A DNA stretch of 64,000 nt. Origin: Citrus sinensis. Its lineage: Eukaryota; Streptophyta; Magnoliopsida; Sapindales; Rutaceae. Location of the stretch: NCBI RefSeq assembly GCF_022201045.2, contig NC_068556.1, positions 434,001 through 498,000 on the forward strand, written 5' to 3'. The translations under genes were made by a program, and so were the position numbers. Under the pieces are notes generated by a model, which saw only the letters and a list, made by a program, of their open reading frames with translations, was not told the origin of the DNA and ran no database searches. Positions 1 through 12,273 of this stretch are shown here, one piece after another. Positions within the stretch are counted from its first letter, which is position 1, and each line of letters opens with the position of its first letter.

Positions 1-174
1 GGTCCCCAAGTAATCTACAACAATTTTTGTCTGACCATTAAACTTACCAAGAGATATCGAATAACGAAATCATTTAACATAAATGAATAAAATTAGAATT
101 AAATATAAGATAATTCAATAATTTTCTTCATTTATTTAAGAGAGAAAAAAGAAGAAGAAGGAAATAGCGTGCAG

Positions 175-337
175 TAGGGGTGGGCAAATCGAGTTCTGGT
201 TCGGGTTGTTCGTTTTGGGTTACAACCCGATCGGGTTGGAGAATTAAACCCAATCGGGTTGAATTAACCCCAATGGGGCAGGTTTGGCGGGGATCATGAT
301 CCCCGAACCCGAACTGGGTTTGGAAGCAATCCCCCAA
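175..337. mobile_element. hAT-type MITE (163 bp)
   Basis: The element begins TAGGGGTGGGC and ends with an imperfect inverted copy (GCAATCCCCCAA). It is flanked by 8-bp direct repeats with one mismatch, GCGTGCAG at 167-174 and GCGTGTAG at 338-345. An 8-bp target-site duplication and a TAGGGG start are typical of hAT elements. The interior repeats words such as TCGGGTT and AACCCGA in both orientations. There is no coding capacity, so it is non-autonomous. Confidence 0.65.
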
Positions 338-345
338 GCGTGTAG

Positions 346-2064
346 TAAACAAACAAAGGATTTTATTAAGTGATAAGAAAGAAACTGCAGAAAACACGGT
401 ATATCGTGAGGACTATGATACAATTGAAGCAAACTTAGATTTTAAACAAATAAAATATTTCATAAGTATGATACAGAGCTAGAGATAGAGCTAACACTAT
501 CCAAGGATGCGCGTGTCTCAGTCGAGTCTTATCACGAATTATAGAAGGCAACAAGGATGCAACGGCTCGGTATGTGAAGGGACCTTGCCTTGCCTTCCTT
601 CTTCCTGTCGGCTAGGAACAGAGGGTTTTCGTTCGCCTCGAGCGGGTGCCCTTTTATACCTGTCACTGCTTACGGAGCTGGGGAGAATAGGTTACATGGC
701 GTTTTCACGTTTGATATTTTTTTTTTTTCTTTTCCTTTTTTTTAATTTGAATTTTTTAAATTTTATATATAACAAAGCCCGGGCTGTTTACATGAGGTCC
801 ATAACTAGGCCCACTTTGTGCTGGCCTCGAATTTTTGAGCCCATATCTGAAAATATAAGTTACGGGCTCAGTTTAAAGTCCGCGGATCCAGGTCTGAACT
901 GACTTGGGCCGGCCCGAATGTTTTTGCCAAGTCTAGTAAAATCGGGATGCATCCGAGGCTTATAGAAGCAAGTTGAAGAAGAAGATGAAGAAAGCTTCAC
1001 CAGATTAGTTGAAGAAGATGAAGAAATTCTGGATCAAAGAATAACCTCAAGTTCATGCCTTCATTTGTTGACCTTGTTATAGAAATTATTTGATCCAAAT
1101 ATTGAAGCTCATAGATTGATCAAGGACTCAATGGTAAAATTAACAATAAATTTTAAAAGGCTTCATCATGTGAAATGTAGGCTGTGACAAAAGCTCATAG
1201 ACGTGTCAAGAAACAAGCCTAAAAATGAGATGAGAAATTAAAATTAAAATAGAAATTTGCACAGACAAGAACGAACTCAAGAAAGTCGTAGCTCTAAAAC
1301 CATGGTATAGAAGGATCATGATTCTCTTCTGATCTGATTTGTCCTGAGCAAATAATTCAATTGCTGATTGGTTGTTAATAAATAAAAAAATAAAAGAAGT
1401 TAAATTTTACTTGTACACTACCACTAAAAAACATATGGTAGAATATCTTTAAAAACTTAGTTGAACTCAGATCACGAGAAAATTTTATTTCGGTAGAGAA
1501 ACTATTTCATCCAAAAGTTCGAATTTATTGGTTGGGCAATAGCCAATAATAATAAGAAAGACAAGTGTAAATAGACCTAATTATTTCTGGTTGTTTCATC
1601 CTAGTGTTGCGTTAATCAAGTCTAATCTCACGTGCCACTAAAATTGATAATGAGTAATGACTGATTGAGATTTAATACTCGAAACTCTCTTCCGGTAATA
1701 AGAACAGCCACAGTATTATTTTCAAGACCGATTCCAGTTGTAGAACCTTGGCCTTTGAGCTTGTAAAATTATGCTTTGTGATTTGCGGATAACGATATAC
1801 GAAACCAACAATATAATTGGAATTGAAGTGATCGCCGGCCATAAAATGATCGGTAGAGTAGTCCAATATAAGAATATAATCAATGATACATACAAAATGG
1901 AAACAACACTTGAATTTCATGATAAAAAATACAATTCAAGTTTTCTCAATAAGTCTTGTATTAAACACGTATACACGCACAAGAAATTGAGTAAAAAAAA
2001 AATGAAGAAAAAATTTACCAAGCCTCAGTCGTACATAAATTTCACAATGTTCTCTTGAACCTTA
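346..2064. other. Gene-free 5' part of the window
   Basis: I see no supportable gene here. Bases 500-960 are GC-richer than their surroundings and contain GGCCC/GCCCGGG words and a T-rich tract near 718-750, which looks like decayed transposon or promoter-like DNA. The rest is AT-rich. Short open frames on both strands overlap one another and show no recognisable domain. Confidence 0.5.
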
Positions 2065-2445
2065 TTAATACTCATCAAAACTGTTTCCTCGACGGTAACG
2101 TAGCTCCAAAGAAACCTGTCGTTCATATAAAAGCCGGCGACGAAAATTAGTGATAAAAATCTCTGCCCTGCGATCAATATCATCGTCACCATCATAAGCA
2201 CAACTTTTTGTTCTTTGAAGTACCCGAACTGAGCTACCCTCATCAGGGTCTCGATCAACAATGCAATATTGCAAGCCTAATCGATCGTTAAAACTCAATG
2301 AACGCCGGCTCTGAGAAAAACCAGCACGGCATATTGAAGCTAAGTTCCATTTGCTTAGCTTTATAAGGCTTAAAATCATGTGTAATTTCTTCACTGCTTT
2401 CTTTAGGTGGCCTTGCATGAGTGACCGGCTTTGATGCTTACCCAT
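2065..2445 (-). CDS. DUF761 (cotton-fibre-expressed type) protein
   Basis: This is a single-exon frame of 126 residues starting at the ATG at 2445 (MGKHQSRS). The open frame extends slightly further upstream but has no ATG there. The N-terminal half is basic with a hydrophobic helix (KKLHMILSLIKLSKW). The last 40 residues carry the acidic patch DGDDDIDRRAEIFI followed by NFRRRLLYERQVSLELRY, which is the DUF761 signature of small plant proteins named after cotton fibre ESTs. The molecular role of this family is poorly defined; members are often growth or stress regulated. A TATA-like TTATAAGT lies about 65 bp upstream on the minus strand. The length fits the family and no lesion is visible. 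Confidence 0.75.
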   Translation of the reverse strand: MGKHQSRSLMQGHLKKAVKKLHMILSLIKLSKWNLASICRAGFSQSRRSLSFNDRLGLQYCIVDRDPDEGSSVRVLQRTKSCAYDGDDDIDRRAEIFITNFRRRLLYERQVSLELRYRRGNSFDEY

Positions 2446-2939
2446 TTGTTTGTTCAAGTGCAGACTTGTAATGATATTTGATGCTGAAACAGAGCTGTGG
2501 TTTGGTACTTATAAGCAAGAGAGGGCGAGTGAGTGAGAAAATTCTCGGACAAGATACAGTACTTCGAGCTAGCAAGAAAGCGCGTTAGAAGTCGGAAATG
2601 ATTTGGGAGTTATAAACTGACAGCTAGTTACGTTAGTGTTTCATCGAAGGGAATTGCTAAAATGACAAAAGTTGTCGTTTATGTGCTTGTGATACAAGCC
2701 AGACGGTCAAAGCTTTTGGCAAGGTTTCTAGCAAAACCCTCGGGTGATTCGTCTGGTTTTGTATACATGGTCACAGCTTGTTAGATTAGTAGCTTTGATT
2801 GAAATTCTTGCTGACCAAGTTTTGATAGGTGCAACTGAACAGAATTATAATTTGCCATCGACTATGATTACAAATAACAAGTGTAACGATAATAGAACGC
2901 ACATGCTTATTGCATATGTGGGAACCGATAGCCCCAAAA

Positions 2940-3093
2940 ATCGACAGTCTACTTCAAAGTAAAATAAAGGGTTTTCTCCCAACCGACATACAGTATTTAA
3001 CAAGCTAGGCTTGAGCATCGACAGTCTACTTCAAAGTAGAATAAAGGGTTTTCTCCCAACCAACATACAGTATTTAACAAGCTAGGCTTGAGC
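2940..3093. repeat. Tandem duplication, 2 x 77 bp
   Basis: Units 2940-3016 and 3017-3093 are direct tandem copies with two mismatches (A/G and G/A), so the duplication is recent. It lies in the interval between the DUF761 and bL28m genes, just beyond the 3' side of the bL28m gene. The unit shows no open frame of interest. Confidence 0.9.
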
Positions 3094-3408
3094 ATAGTAA
3101 TAAAAAGGAGAATGCATTGGTTTCAATTACAACGTTAAATACAACAGAACTTTCATCATTCCTCCATAACATGTTAAACAGGCTAACTGAAGAACTAACA
3201 CAAGTAATTTATTCAAGGCCAGGTTGAATAAACTACCACAGCTATATCAAATCAATTTTTATGGGCAGCGGCCAAATGTTTACCCAAAGAAAGGCCTAAT
3301 ACGAAACGATCAATTCAAAAAATAAGCATATAAGAAGATTAAAATCCAAAACCTGATAGCTACTAACAAAAATGTGAGCAACATTCCAAGCAGTGAGAAG
3401 GTCAAAAC

Positions 3409-4927
3409 TTAAGAATTGGCAACCAGATCCTCGGGAGCATACTCGTTTGGAATTCCTTCACTGAGGATTTTTGCTGCTTCCTCAGCAGTTTCCTGGGTAT
3501 CTGCACTTCCTTGCTCAATTTGTTTCTGTTTGCTTGACCCTCCATACATCTGTCTTCTGAGTTCCCTACGTGCGGCTCTCTGAGCGAGTTTCATGTCTTT
3601 AAAGTCCTGTTCCAGCTTGGCTTCTTCCTCAGGTGTAAAGAATGCCACTTCCGTCTGCCCAAGTTCTTCATAAAGCTTCTCAATCTTGGTCTTCCAGTAA
3701 AGACCCATTTCTGTGTCCATCTTGTGGTAAGGGGTCTTTAGCAGGTATTCATCGATCCCCCCTGCCTTGTCAATGCAGCGGAGTGCATGTGTTGTGACTT
3801 TGACTCTAATGTGACGATCCATTATATAACTAAATAGCCGCTTCTCCTGGACATTTGGCTTCCAATTCCTCCTAGTCCTATCATCATCATCACAGAAAAA
3901 GTCCTTGAGATTAATAACTCTTCTTTCTCAAATAAGTGGATTTACAAGAAATGCAAAATGCAACACAGCAGTAAATAAACTTGATTCACTTTGGGGTTCT
4001 GTTCACTTATATCCCATAAATTGCCTAGATAAAACCCGATTGAAAAAAAAAAAGCACATTAGTAGTGTAGATAATCTGCTGTTCTAATACCAGAATGCAA
4101 GAATCTATCTGAAGCTAGCCAAAACAAACAGAAACTACCAAGCAGCACTAAATCCAACATCTAAAGCACAATAAAGTACTATCATCATCAAGCCAACGAT
4201 GGTGAAATTTGAATTACTTGTGAAAGCTACTTGCTAAAAAAACAATGATTGTTAGATGTTAACCCAAATTGAGGATGTTTCTTGGACAACATCCGACAAA
4301 AAAGACCAAATTCAGAGAACAACTTCCACTCAACATTACTTTCTTTGAAGAGTTTTCAAAATGCGACAGTTCCAGGAACAACTGGAAGCCAATCAAATAC
4401 AAGAATCAACAAGCACTCAACTCCAAAAACTCAATATATAAGCAGGGCAAATTACAAATCTCAATTGCTTCGCATCTCTCTTTCATAAATTAAAGAGTAC
4501 ATGTGCATCCTAGTACATATCACTTAATTGTTCCATGCATAGATCCAATTTCTACACTGTAACTCCACCTATTTTCAACTAATTTTCCTTAAGCTTCGTC
4601 ATTTCGAAAATATTCACAAGCAACATCAATTACTAAATTTAAATTTTTGTTTTTTTAAGGAAAAAAAAAATTCCTATGATCCATTCAGCAGTAATTCCCA
4701 AAAAAAAACCTAAATAAAAGAAATTACTTGTTACCGCCATCTTCGCTGACGCGATTGCCGAACTGGATGTGTTTGCCAGCGAAGAGACCGCGTTTGGCTC
4801 GGTTCATGACGATCCTGCTGTCGGGTACACATTTCTTAAGAGATTCTTTTACTCCCGGAGCCAAGTTCTTCTCTCCCCCTACCTTCCTCACTAGTTTCTT
4901 CATCATCTCCTTCCCTCGAAACGCCAT
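3409..4927 (-). CDS. Mitochondrial large ribosomal subunit protein bL28m
   Basis: Two exons, 4927-4728 and 3877-3409, join with a GT-AG intron of 850 bp in phase 2 (AA|G) to give 222 residues. Exon 1 encodes the conserved bL28 core (NRAKRGLFAGKHIQFGNRVS), and the junction restores TRRNWKPNVQEKRLFSY, the usual bL28 continuation. The segment RVKVTTHALRCIDKAGGIDEYL closes the bL28 domain. A C-terminal, charged tail of about 80 residues (KQKQIEQGSADTQETAEE) is typical of plant and other mitochondrial versions, which are longer than the roughly 75-residue bacterial protein. It should act in the mitoribosome large subunit. The ATG at 4927 gives an N-terminus rich in Lys/Arg/Met. The neighbouring PPR gene on the same strand is a relic. 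Confidence 0.9.
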
Positions 4928-5869
4928 ATCGTGTAATGACTACTTCTCTTCTTTGCGATTCTAGTTTTTCGTTAAAACTGCACTCTATCTCTGTGTATTC
5001 GCTGTGCGCTGCCACACCGCTCCCTAAGGCTTAAACCCTTTCGCTCTTCCCAACGGCTTTTGTCTATACACTTGTTCCGATTATTGCCCCTCTGATTTTG
5101 CCACGTCCGCGGCTTCTATTAATATTTTAATTTCTTCGTGGATTTTCTCCATGATGCTATGTTTATGAGATCTAATTGTATATATTTCCTACACTATTAA
5201 TGCCTTAAAAAATTTACGACATCGTATAGGGACCTCTCTTTTCTTTCTTTCTTTCTTTTTTTTTTTTTTTCGTTTTTTAAAAAAATTGCATACTTAGTAA
5301 AAATTACTCAACATTTTCAAACTTACTCATAAATTTACACATATTGCCGCCATTCATGTTAAAATTGTGAAATGTGAATTAATCACTCGATATCAAAAGA
5401 CCATGTTGTTTGAGATACTTAAACAACATCACCTACCAAATAATTGCCCAAATGCAATTATATTTTTATTGCTACCAACCACCATTAACATTGCATAACA
5501 CATCAAAATATTGCCGATTATAAATCTTAAACCTCATTGAATTTTTTACAGATAAAATTCACCTTTATCTTGTACATTTAAAGCACAATTTATAAAATTC
5601 AAAATTTTATAAATACACCATTTTTCGTTTTATTTTCACGTCTACGCATTTTTCGGCTATTCATGATCTTGGACTTGGATTAATTGTTAAAGAAAATTAA
5701 CCGAGTTCAGATCCAATTAATGAGACAATCTTTCATGGTTATGATATCATTTAAATGAATTTGAGGAAAAGTAAAACTTAAAAAGAAACCTAAATTTGCA
5801 AAAATATCAGGATGCAATGCAATTACGCACAGCTTCCACAAGCACAAAGTTCTCGGCCCGGGCAACTGG
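4928..5869. other. bL28m promoter side and AT-rich spacer
   Basis: Bases 4928-5150 should hold the bL28m 5' leader and promoter. They include a telo-box-like AAACCCTTT at about 5034, a motif common upstream of plant ribosomal protein genes. The rest, to about 5860, is AT-rich with T-runs near 5240-5280 and no recognised gene or repeat. Confidence 0.4.
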
Positions 5870-6383
5870 GGGCCGGGGTGTAATAAGTTTTAACAATTGC
5901 TCTAAGAGGTTAAAAATCCGACGGCCCTCGAAGTTGAGCTATAACCAGTACCATATATTATAAGTTACCGCATTTTACAACTACCACCATCTTATGCCTC
6001 TTTGCTAAGATTAGATCAATCACATGGCCAATAGATCTTCAAGTGGAAACGCAAGGAGGTGGAATTCTCATCATGGTGGACAATGGGGCATTCAACTACT
6101 CGGCACAAAATAAAAGAAATACTGTAAAAGCTTGTAATGAACTAAGCAACTATCCATGAATTTCTTACCAACAACTTATAACCGATTTTTAAGCTATGAG
6201 AACAATGAAATCAGGCGATTGGAAAATAGTTGCTCGAAAAAAATAAGGAAATACCTCACTGCAGGCTTCACTGTGCAACAGTAGTCATCTACAATGGGCA
6301 CAACTGGATCCCTAAACAAGCGCATAACCACTTTCCTCAACGCTATGGTACCTGGCAGTGGCCGAGCTTCTTCCACTGGCATC

Positions 6384-6417
6384 ATGATCCTCTCAATAGG
6401 ATGATCCTCTCAATAGG
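6384..6417. repeat. 17-bp tandem duplication inside the CBS exon
   Basis: The 17-bp unit ATGATCCTCTCAATAGG occurs twice in a row, at 6384-6400 and 6401-6417. On the minus strand it duplicates the codons for PIERI(M) at the start of the CBS exon and shifts the reading frame. It is a slippage-type lesion in the PPR-CBS relic. Confidence 0.95.
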
Positions 6418-9400
6418 TTGATCCAGTGATATCTGAAAAAGGAATATAGAGTAATACAGTGCATGACTTTAATTTACGGTGTCAAGACTATGAAGCATTG
6501 ACTTATGTTAGAACATTTTAAAAACAGCACTTGGCGCAATATGGAAAAACAAAAGAATAACGATAGACATCCCAAATTGTATCCCAAAATCTCATCCCAA
6601 ATGATTTGGCATGTGATGTGTCATATCAAGTAATAGGTAGATTTTCGCGATAAATGAATTATTTATATAATAAAACCATCCACTTGGTGAATGCCACATT
6701 TTGGATGAAGTTATGAAATACAATTTTGGGATGTCTAACACAACACAAAATAAAATTGGGTACCTGGGGAAGTAGGTATGGGCTGAACATTGATTTCATT
6801 AACCCCAATAAGGCCTCTATGCGAATAGCAGCCTTCATTACGAAGATATACAGAAGAATCAGCAACATGTTAATGCAATTTCAACCAAGAAATCTGCACA
6901 ATTAACATTGTATTGACCAAAGTAAAAAATATGCATTTCCAAAAAGGATTCCCTACAAAAAAAAAATTAAGCAAAAGTTACCATGAAGAGCTACAAGCTG
7001 ATAACTTCATCCCATGAAGTAATCTTTTAGCAAATTGTCATTTGAAAGAGTGAAATTGACATATAATGAAAGTATGCTACAAGTTGCATGATTACCCAGG
7101 GTGAATTTAAGATAAGTGACACCAAAATATTTAGTACTTGTTAACTTTGTATTATTATTCTCTTTTTTTAAAAAAGAAAAATCTATCTGTCACATAACAT
7201 GTCTCCTCTGCTTGTCCATCATATTCCCTTCCATCTTGTGATAGTATTGGAAAGCTTATCTAGAGCCAAGTCAACCTGACACGAAAAAACCCAATAACCC
7301 ATATTAATTTACTAGCATTCTCTAGGTTGTCCACAACATAAATACCAGCTGAGGTGAAGAGCCATCACAACTAAAGATAAAAGCAATATGGATTACATGC
7401 TTTAGTTGCATGAAAGTAGTCTGGAAATAAAAGATAAAATGATGTAAAGGACACAAAGCATATAGGTGGATCTAGTACCTGCCCATCATTTAAAGCTGCC
7501 TCCATGAGAAGATGACCAGCTTCTTCTTGAACTTCTGGGGATATAGTTCCGGTAGAATCTGGCCACATTCGTCTATAAGGACTTTTGACTATATCATAGT
7601 CAACTCTAGCAGCTAATTCATGCATCATAGAAACGTAAAGGTGAGGTTTTGGCCAGAGACCTGGATTGCTGCACACCCGCTTTACGATTTCTCCAAATAT
7701 GCAAAGAGCATATAGTCCCACAACTAATTTGTAGAAGGCATGAGAATTGGTGCACATCTATTAACGCAAAGAAACAAAGCCTTGTATCCACTTCGAATCT
7801 ACATGAAAATAAGAGTTAGTCTAGTATTTTATTCATCTATTACTCATGCAGCAAGGCAGTAGAACAGATAGGAGCATAAAAGAAGAACAGTTAGCTAAAA
7901 AATGCAAATGGCATAATCTTGGTGCATTTTATTTTCTCCATATTATCTATTCTTGGCAGAGTAATAAATCTATTCATATTCATTCTATCCCAATTCTCAA
8001 ATCATTTATTTTGCATTAGCAACATAAATGCTCCTCTTATGTACATATGGAGAAAGAAATGTGGATTGAGATCAAAGTTGAGTTGCTTGATAATCCAACT
8101 AAATACTGTCGAAGCTTCAAGTGCAGCCTGATCCAACAAATAACCTACTTACAATAGCAAAGTTAGAAACAAAATTAGTTGCAATGTACCTTTAATTGAG
8201 CCAGAATATAGCAATGCATCCACCATTGCAGTAAATGTGGATCGATCAAGAATCAAGTTACAACATGATTTCATCTCAAACACAATTTCCAGAAGTGATT
8301 GCAGATCCTTGGCATGCCTAAAGCCCTACCACCGAAAAGGTATAATCATACAAGCGAGAAAAAAACTCTAACAAAGAAAAACAAACAAAACAAATGAAAA
8401 CACGAACACAGACCATGAGTAATGTGGCGTAAGTGAAGATATCAGGGTGAAAACCACCACTGCTACATTTCTGTCCATTGTCCTGTATTAGAGAGAGAGA
8501 GAGAGAGAGAGAACACAATCAAAAGCAATAATTTAAGTAAACCAATCCAATCCTAGTTAAACTTAAAAGTATATAGAGGCACAAAACTGGCCTTTCAAAT
8601 ACATGCTTGTGACCTTCAGTTGCTCATTAAAAGGCATTGTGACATCCAACTTCTTAGTCTTGATACAAGCAGATATTAGAATATTATAGCTGAGACTGTC
8701 AGGCTCTAATCCTACATGTGACATTTCATCATGCAGATTTATTACAACCTCAGGACAGCCAGCACTGATATGTCCCTGAAAGTAGTAAAACAAGACCTCT
8801 TAAACAACACAACTACTTTCCAAAAGTAGATATTTTCAACAACCAAAAACAGTATCCTGTGTATTTCTTGACTTGACAAGCTAAAAGCCAACAAGCACAG
8901 TACATTTGTGTGCACTTGTGAATAGTCTAGGCATTCCCAAAAGTGTTTTCAGATACCCATTTGCTTTTGTATCTGCTTCCAAGTGCTCAGTTGAAAGAAA
9001 TTAAAGTATTTTTAGGGAATCTCACATACACTTGGAGTATTTCTGGGAAGCATTTCTTTTGAAAAGAAAAATACTCCCAAACACACCCTTAGTCTTCAAA
9101 TTTACAATTCCTTTTAAGAACCATAAGACACAGCAAAACCTTCATTAATAGATTGTAAAACAAGACTGAAGGATTCCCTCCTTCATGAAGCAGAAAACCA
9201 TATTGTGCAAGAAGACCATTAGAACGGCATAAATCTCATGCACTACAGCAACGCACCAACTACATTATCAGTTAGCATCGGTTTGAAGCTCAGATCAACA
9301 CAAATAACCCAGAAAAATATCCACCGTTTGAATTATGAACCTAAATTTTATATTATTCATGTTCATATAATTGTTTCAACATTTCAAGATACGAACCTGC

Positions 9401-10053
9401 TTCAATTAGAGCATTTACTAGGCCACAAATAAGCCGTGCAGACAGCTTAGGACTTCCCACAGCTGTTGCCTTTTTCCACTGACTCAAGTATTTGATATGC
9501 TTCATCAATTCTCTGAGCCTCACCTAAACCCCATCATAATATCAATAATAATATTCACATATTCAGAAATGATGATGTTTTCAGCACTATCAGAATGTTA
9601 AGGTAACTACAAAATTAACCTTCAATACGGTGCCGTATGTGACACTATCAACAGAGCAATCATCGGACTTTGACGTTTGGTCAAATTTTAAGCACCGAGT
9701 CAATTTCTCGGCAATGAACGCGAAGCTTCAATGACAGCGTTCATCACTATCGTGTTCAGCTTCCAGTGCTCTCGGTTCACAATCTCATTCTCCTCAAAAA
9801 TCTACACGAACAAATTTCCAGTTTCAAAATATAATTTCCTGCAAATAGAATGAATTAATTATTTTTAAGGAGAAAAAAATTGCCAGATGGAGTTGCCTAC
9901 GGCGAGTGAGCTGAAGGACGCGGGAGGTGAGTCGTTTAAGTTTGGGCGGTTTTTTCTTTAACGGCATTTTGTTTAAGTGTCGACGTCGTTTCGGGATGGA
10001 GGGAGATGAGGAAACAACAGCATTCGAAGAAAGTGAAGTTTGTAATTGCGGAG

Positions 10054-11043
10054 TAGGGATGGCAATGGATTGGATTTGACCCAAGATCTACGTGATTTAA
10101 ATTCAATCGGATCGGATTTGGGTTAGTTTAAAATGAATTTGGATCGGATTTGGATATTGATGTGTGGATCTAAGACAGATTTGGAGCATGTTTGGATCTA
10201 TCTTAATATCTAAATCCATATTCATATCCACTTATCTTTTAATTTTATTTTATTTTAAAAGTTTCTTAACAATTGTGGAATTATAATGATAATAAATTTT
10301 ATTCATAGCATATTAGTGGTATTTACCATGCATTTAAACTCTTAAAACTTAAAAGTTAGTTTTGTAAATTTAAAGGTCAGTTAAGCCCAAAGCATGTACA
10401 TGCAATATTCAAATTGTAAGTCAAGTAATACAACCTGGTAATTTATTTTATTATATTGGCCAAATAATTTTTAAGGAATATAGTTATTCATATATTTAGT
10501 CAAATATGGTCATAATAAAAATGACATAAGGATTGAATATAAATCATATTTAATTTATATGTCATTATCTAATGTTGTAAGAATAAAAGTAGGTGTGTCG
10601 TGAATATTAGAATGATGAAGGAGATAATAAAATATTAGATTGATCTTACTCCTGTAATTACTTTTGAATGATATTTTATTATCTTTCTTATTTATTATTT
10701 TGGTGTAAAAGTATAAGTTACAATATTTATTATATTTTTGAGAAAAAATTATATAATTTATTTGTTATCAATACATTTTAGCCTTCAATTTTCATTCTAA
10801 AAAAATATTACTTTTTTATTACTGAGTTTTAGAATTCATGATGGATTTAGAGCAGATTTGAATTTTAATTTTTTTTCGGATTTGGAGCAGATATAGATAT
10901 TTATTTCTTTTTTAGATCTAGATATGGAACAAAAAATATGGATTCATGACGGATCTGGAGCGGATACGGATCTTGATTTTTATTATGGATTTGGATATGG
11001 AGCAGAGTAGATCCAACCCATATCTAACCCATTGTCATCCTTA
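10054..11043. mobile_element. hAT-type non-autonomous element in PPR-CBS exon 1 (990 bp)
   Basis: The ends are inverted: TAGGGATGGCAATGGATTGG at the left matches the reverse complement of the right end (TAAGGATGACAATGGGTTAG) with four mismatches. Perfect 8-bp target duplications TTGCGGAG lie at 10046-10053 and 11044-11051. The subterminal regions repeat GGATC/GGATTTGGA words in both orientations. The core is AT-rich and non-coding. Without the element and one target duplication, the flanking coding sequence reads in frame from ATG (11076) through ALSPPQLQTSL. Confidence 0.93.
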
Positions 11044-11352
11044 TTGCGGAGGTGAGAGAGCGTAAAGCTGACGCATCGCTGCTGGTGAGTGCTGTTGCCG
11101 CGTTGGTGAGGAGAAAGAGCTACCCATTCGCCGTGCAGGGTAAGCAGTGTATGGTGCGACATGATAGGAAACGATGGGCATCAACGTATAATGTTTATGC
11201 TGGCAGCCGGTCCACATTTATGCTGGTAGCAATTTTTCCTTTGAAAGCCTTGAAGGAAAACTGCGAGATGCTTTAAAGTCAGATCATTGGTGGGCTTTGT
11301 TTACATTTTAAATCTGGGCCATGCTTAATCAGTGTGGGGGTTACGGACTGCC

Positions 11353-11905
11353 CTACATCTGCCAAAATTTAACACAATAAGAGTAATTGAATATAAATTA
11401 TCAAATTTAATACAATTATTAAATGAGTCACATATCGACACAATTTTTTTTCTGTGTCAGGCTAGCGTTAATGTTCTTAACTTGTTTGCCTTAACAATAT
11501 CACAATTATATTCTTTATTTTAAATTAATTTATAAGTCAATGTTATCAAAACTCAAATATTGGATATGATTTTTTTTTAAAGGATGAACATATACACAAT
11601 GTTTCATTTATAAAATTTTATGTAGATTCAGAACTTCAATAGTGTAAATATATAAAATATTAGTAGACATGTATATTTTTTTAATATTGATATATAATAT
11701 TATTTACATATATATATATATATAAAATATTTTGGTAGATACATATATGTTATACTATCGATAAATTATATATATATATTAAGCATGCTATTGAGTAATC
11801 CATTTATTTTATGTGTCAGGTTAGGGCCTCAATATCTTGACACAATTATTAAATGAGTTGTGTTTGTGTTGACCTAAATAGAAAATACACAAATATTTTT
11901 GTGTT
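11353..11905. mobile_element. Decayed copy of the 49.4-kb hAT element (approximate ends)
   Basis: This stretch aligns over its whole length, in inverse orientation, with the element at 49393-50090. Matching landmarks are the left GCCAAAATTTAACACAAT, the shared AATTTAATACAATTATTAAAT, CTTCAATAGTGTAAATATAT, TATTTTGGTAGATAC, ATCGATAAATTATATATA, and TTGACACAATTATTAAATGA near the right end. CpG-containing words of the other copy (ACACGAC, GGGTCG) are mostly TG or CA here. Terminal repeats are eroded and I cannot assign a target duplication. Confidence 0.7.
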
Positions 11906-12273
11906 CCAAATAGAAAATTTCGAACCAACGAGTTCATGCAAAATGCCCACTCCTTCCACTTTTGCATTTGGAAAGACTTTATTTCTCTCTAATCCATGTT
12001 AGTAACATAAAACATAAAATTGGTGCCATACAAATTATTGGCTTAGGAACTCCGTAATTTGATATCGTGGTTGGAAAATTATAACCCTTTAAGTCACAAC
12101 ACTAAAGTATTTTAAAGTTAAGTTGATTTTATCACATTCGTATTAATAATATCTTTATTATTATTATTATTATGAAATTATTATTTAAAGTCATATTTAC
12201 CAAACGCTATCAACTTTTATTTTATAATTATAATTTTTTTTCACAGTGGCTTTGACATTTAAATCACAACTTC

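Larger units (their letters stand above)
5870..11076 (-). pseudogene. PPR + CBS-domain protein relic (At5g10690/CBSPPR1-like)
   Basis: Twelve exon-like blocks in order encode a pentatricopeptide-repeat protein with C-terminal CBS domains, as in the plant CBSPPR1 family: 11076-11044 plus 10053-9894, 9801-9620, 9530-9397, 9234-9140, 8775-8614, 8482-8414, 8325-8190, 7723-7489, 7275 to about 7198, 6832-6774, 6432-6255, and 6095 to about 5870. PPR-type text includes LEPDSLSYNILISACIKTK and FHPDIFTYATLL; the CBS part includes LRKVVMRLFRDPVVPIVDD and IGHVIDLILAKRHKMVVVV. Lesions: a hAT insertion in exon 1; two frame changes in exon 2; the exon 3 acceptor AG read as GG and one extra base in an A-run; an in-frame TGA at 7221-7219 within WKGI-x-WTSR; a lost donor after 7198; a 17-bp duplication and an internal deletion in exon 11; and a TGA at 6041-6039. 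Exons 4-8 are clean. It is almost certainly non-functional unless the assembly is faulty. Confidence 0.88.
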
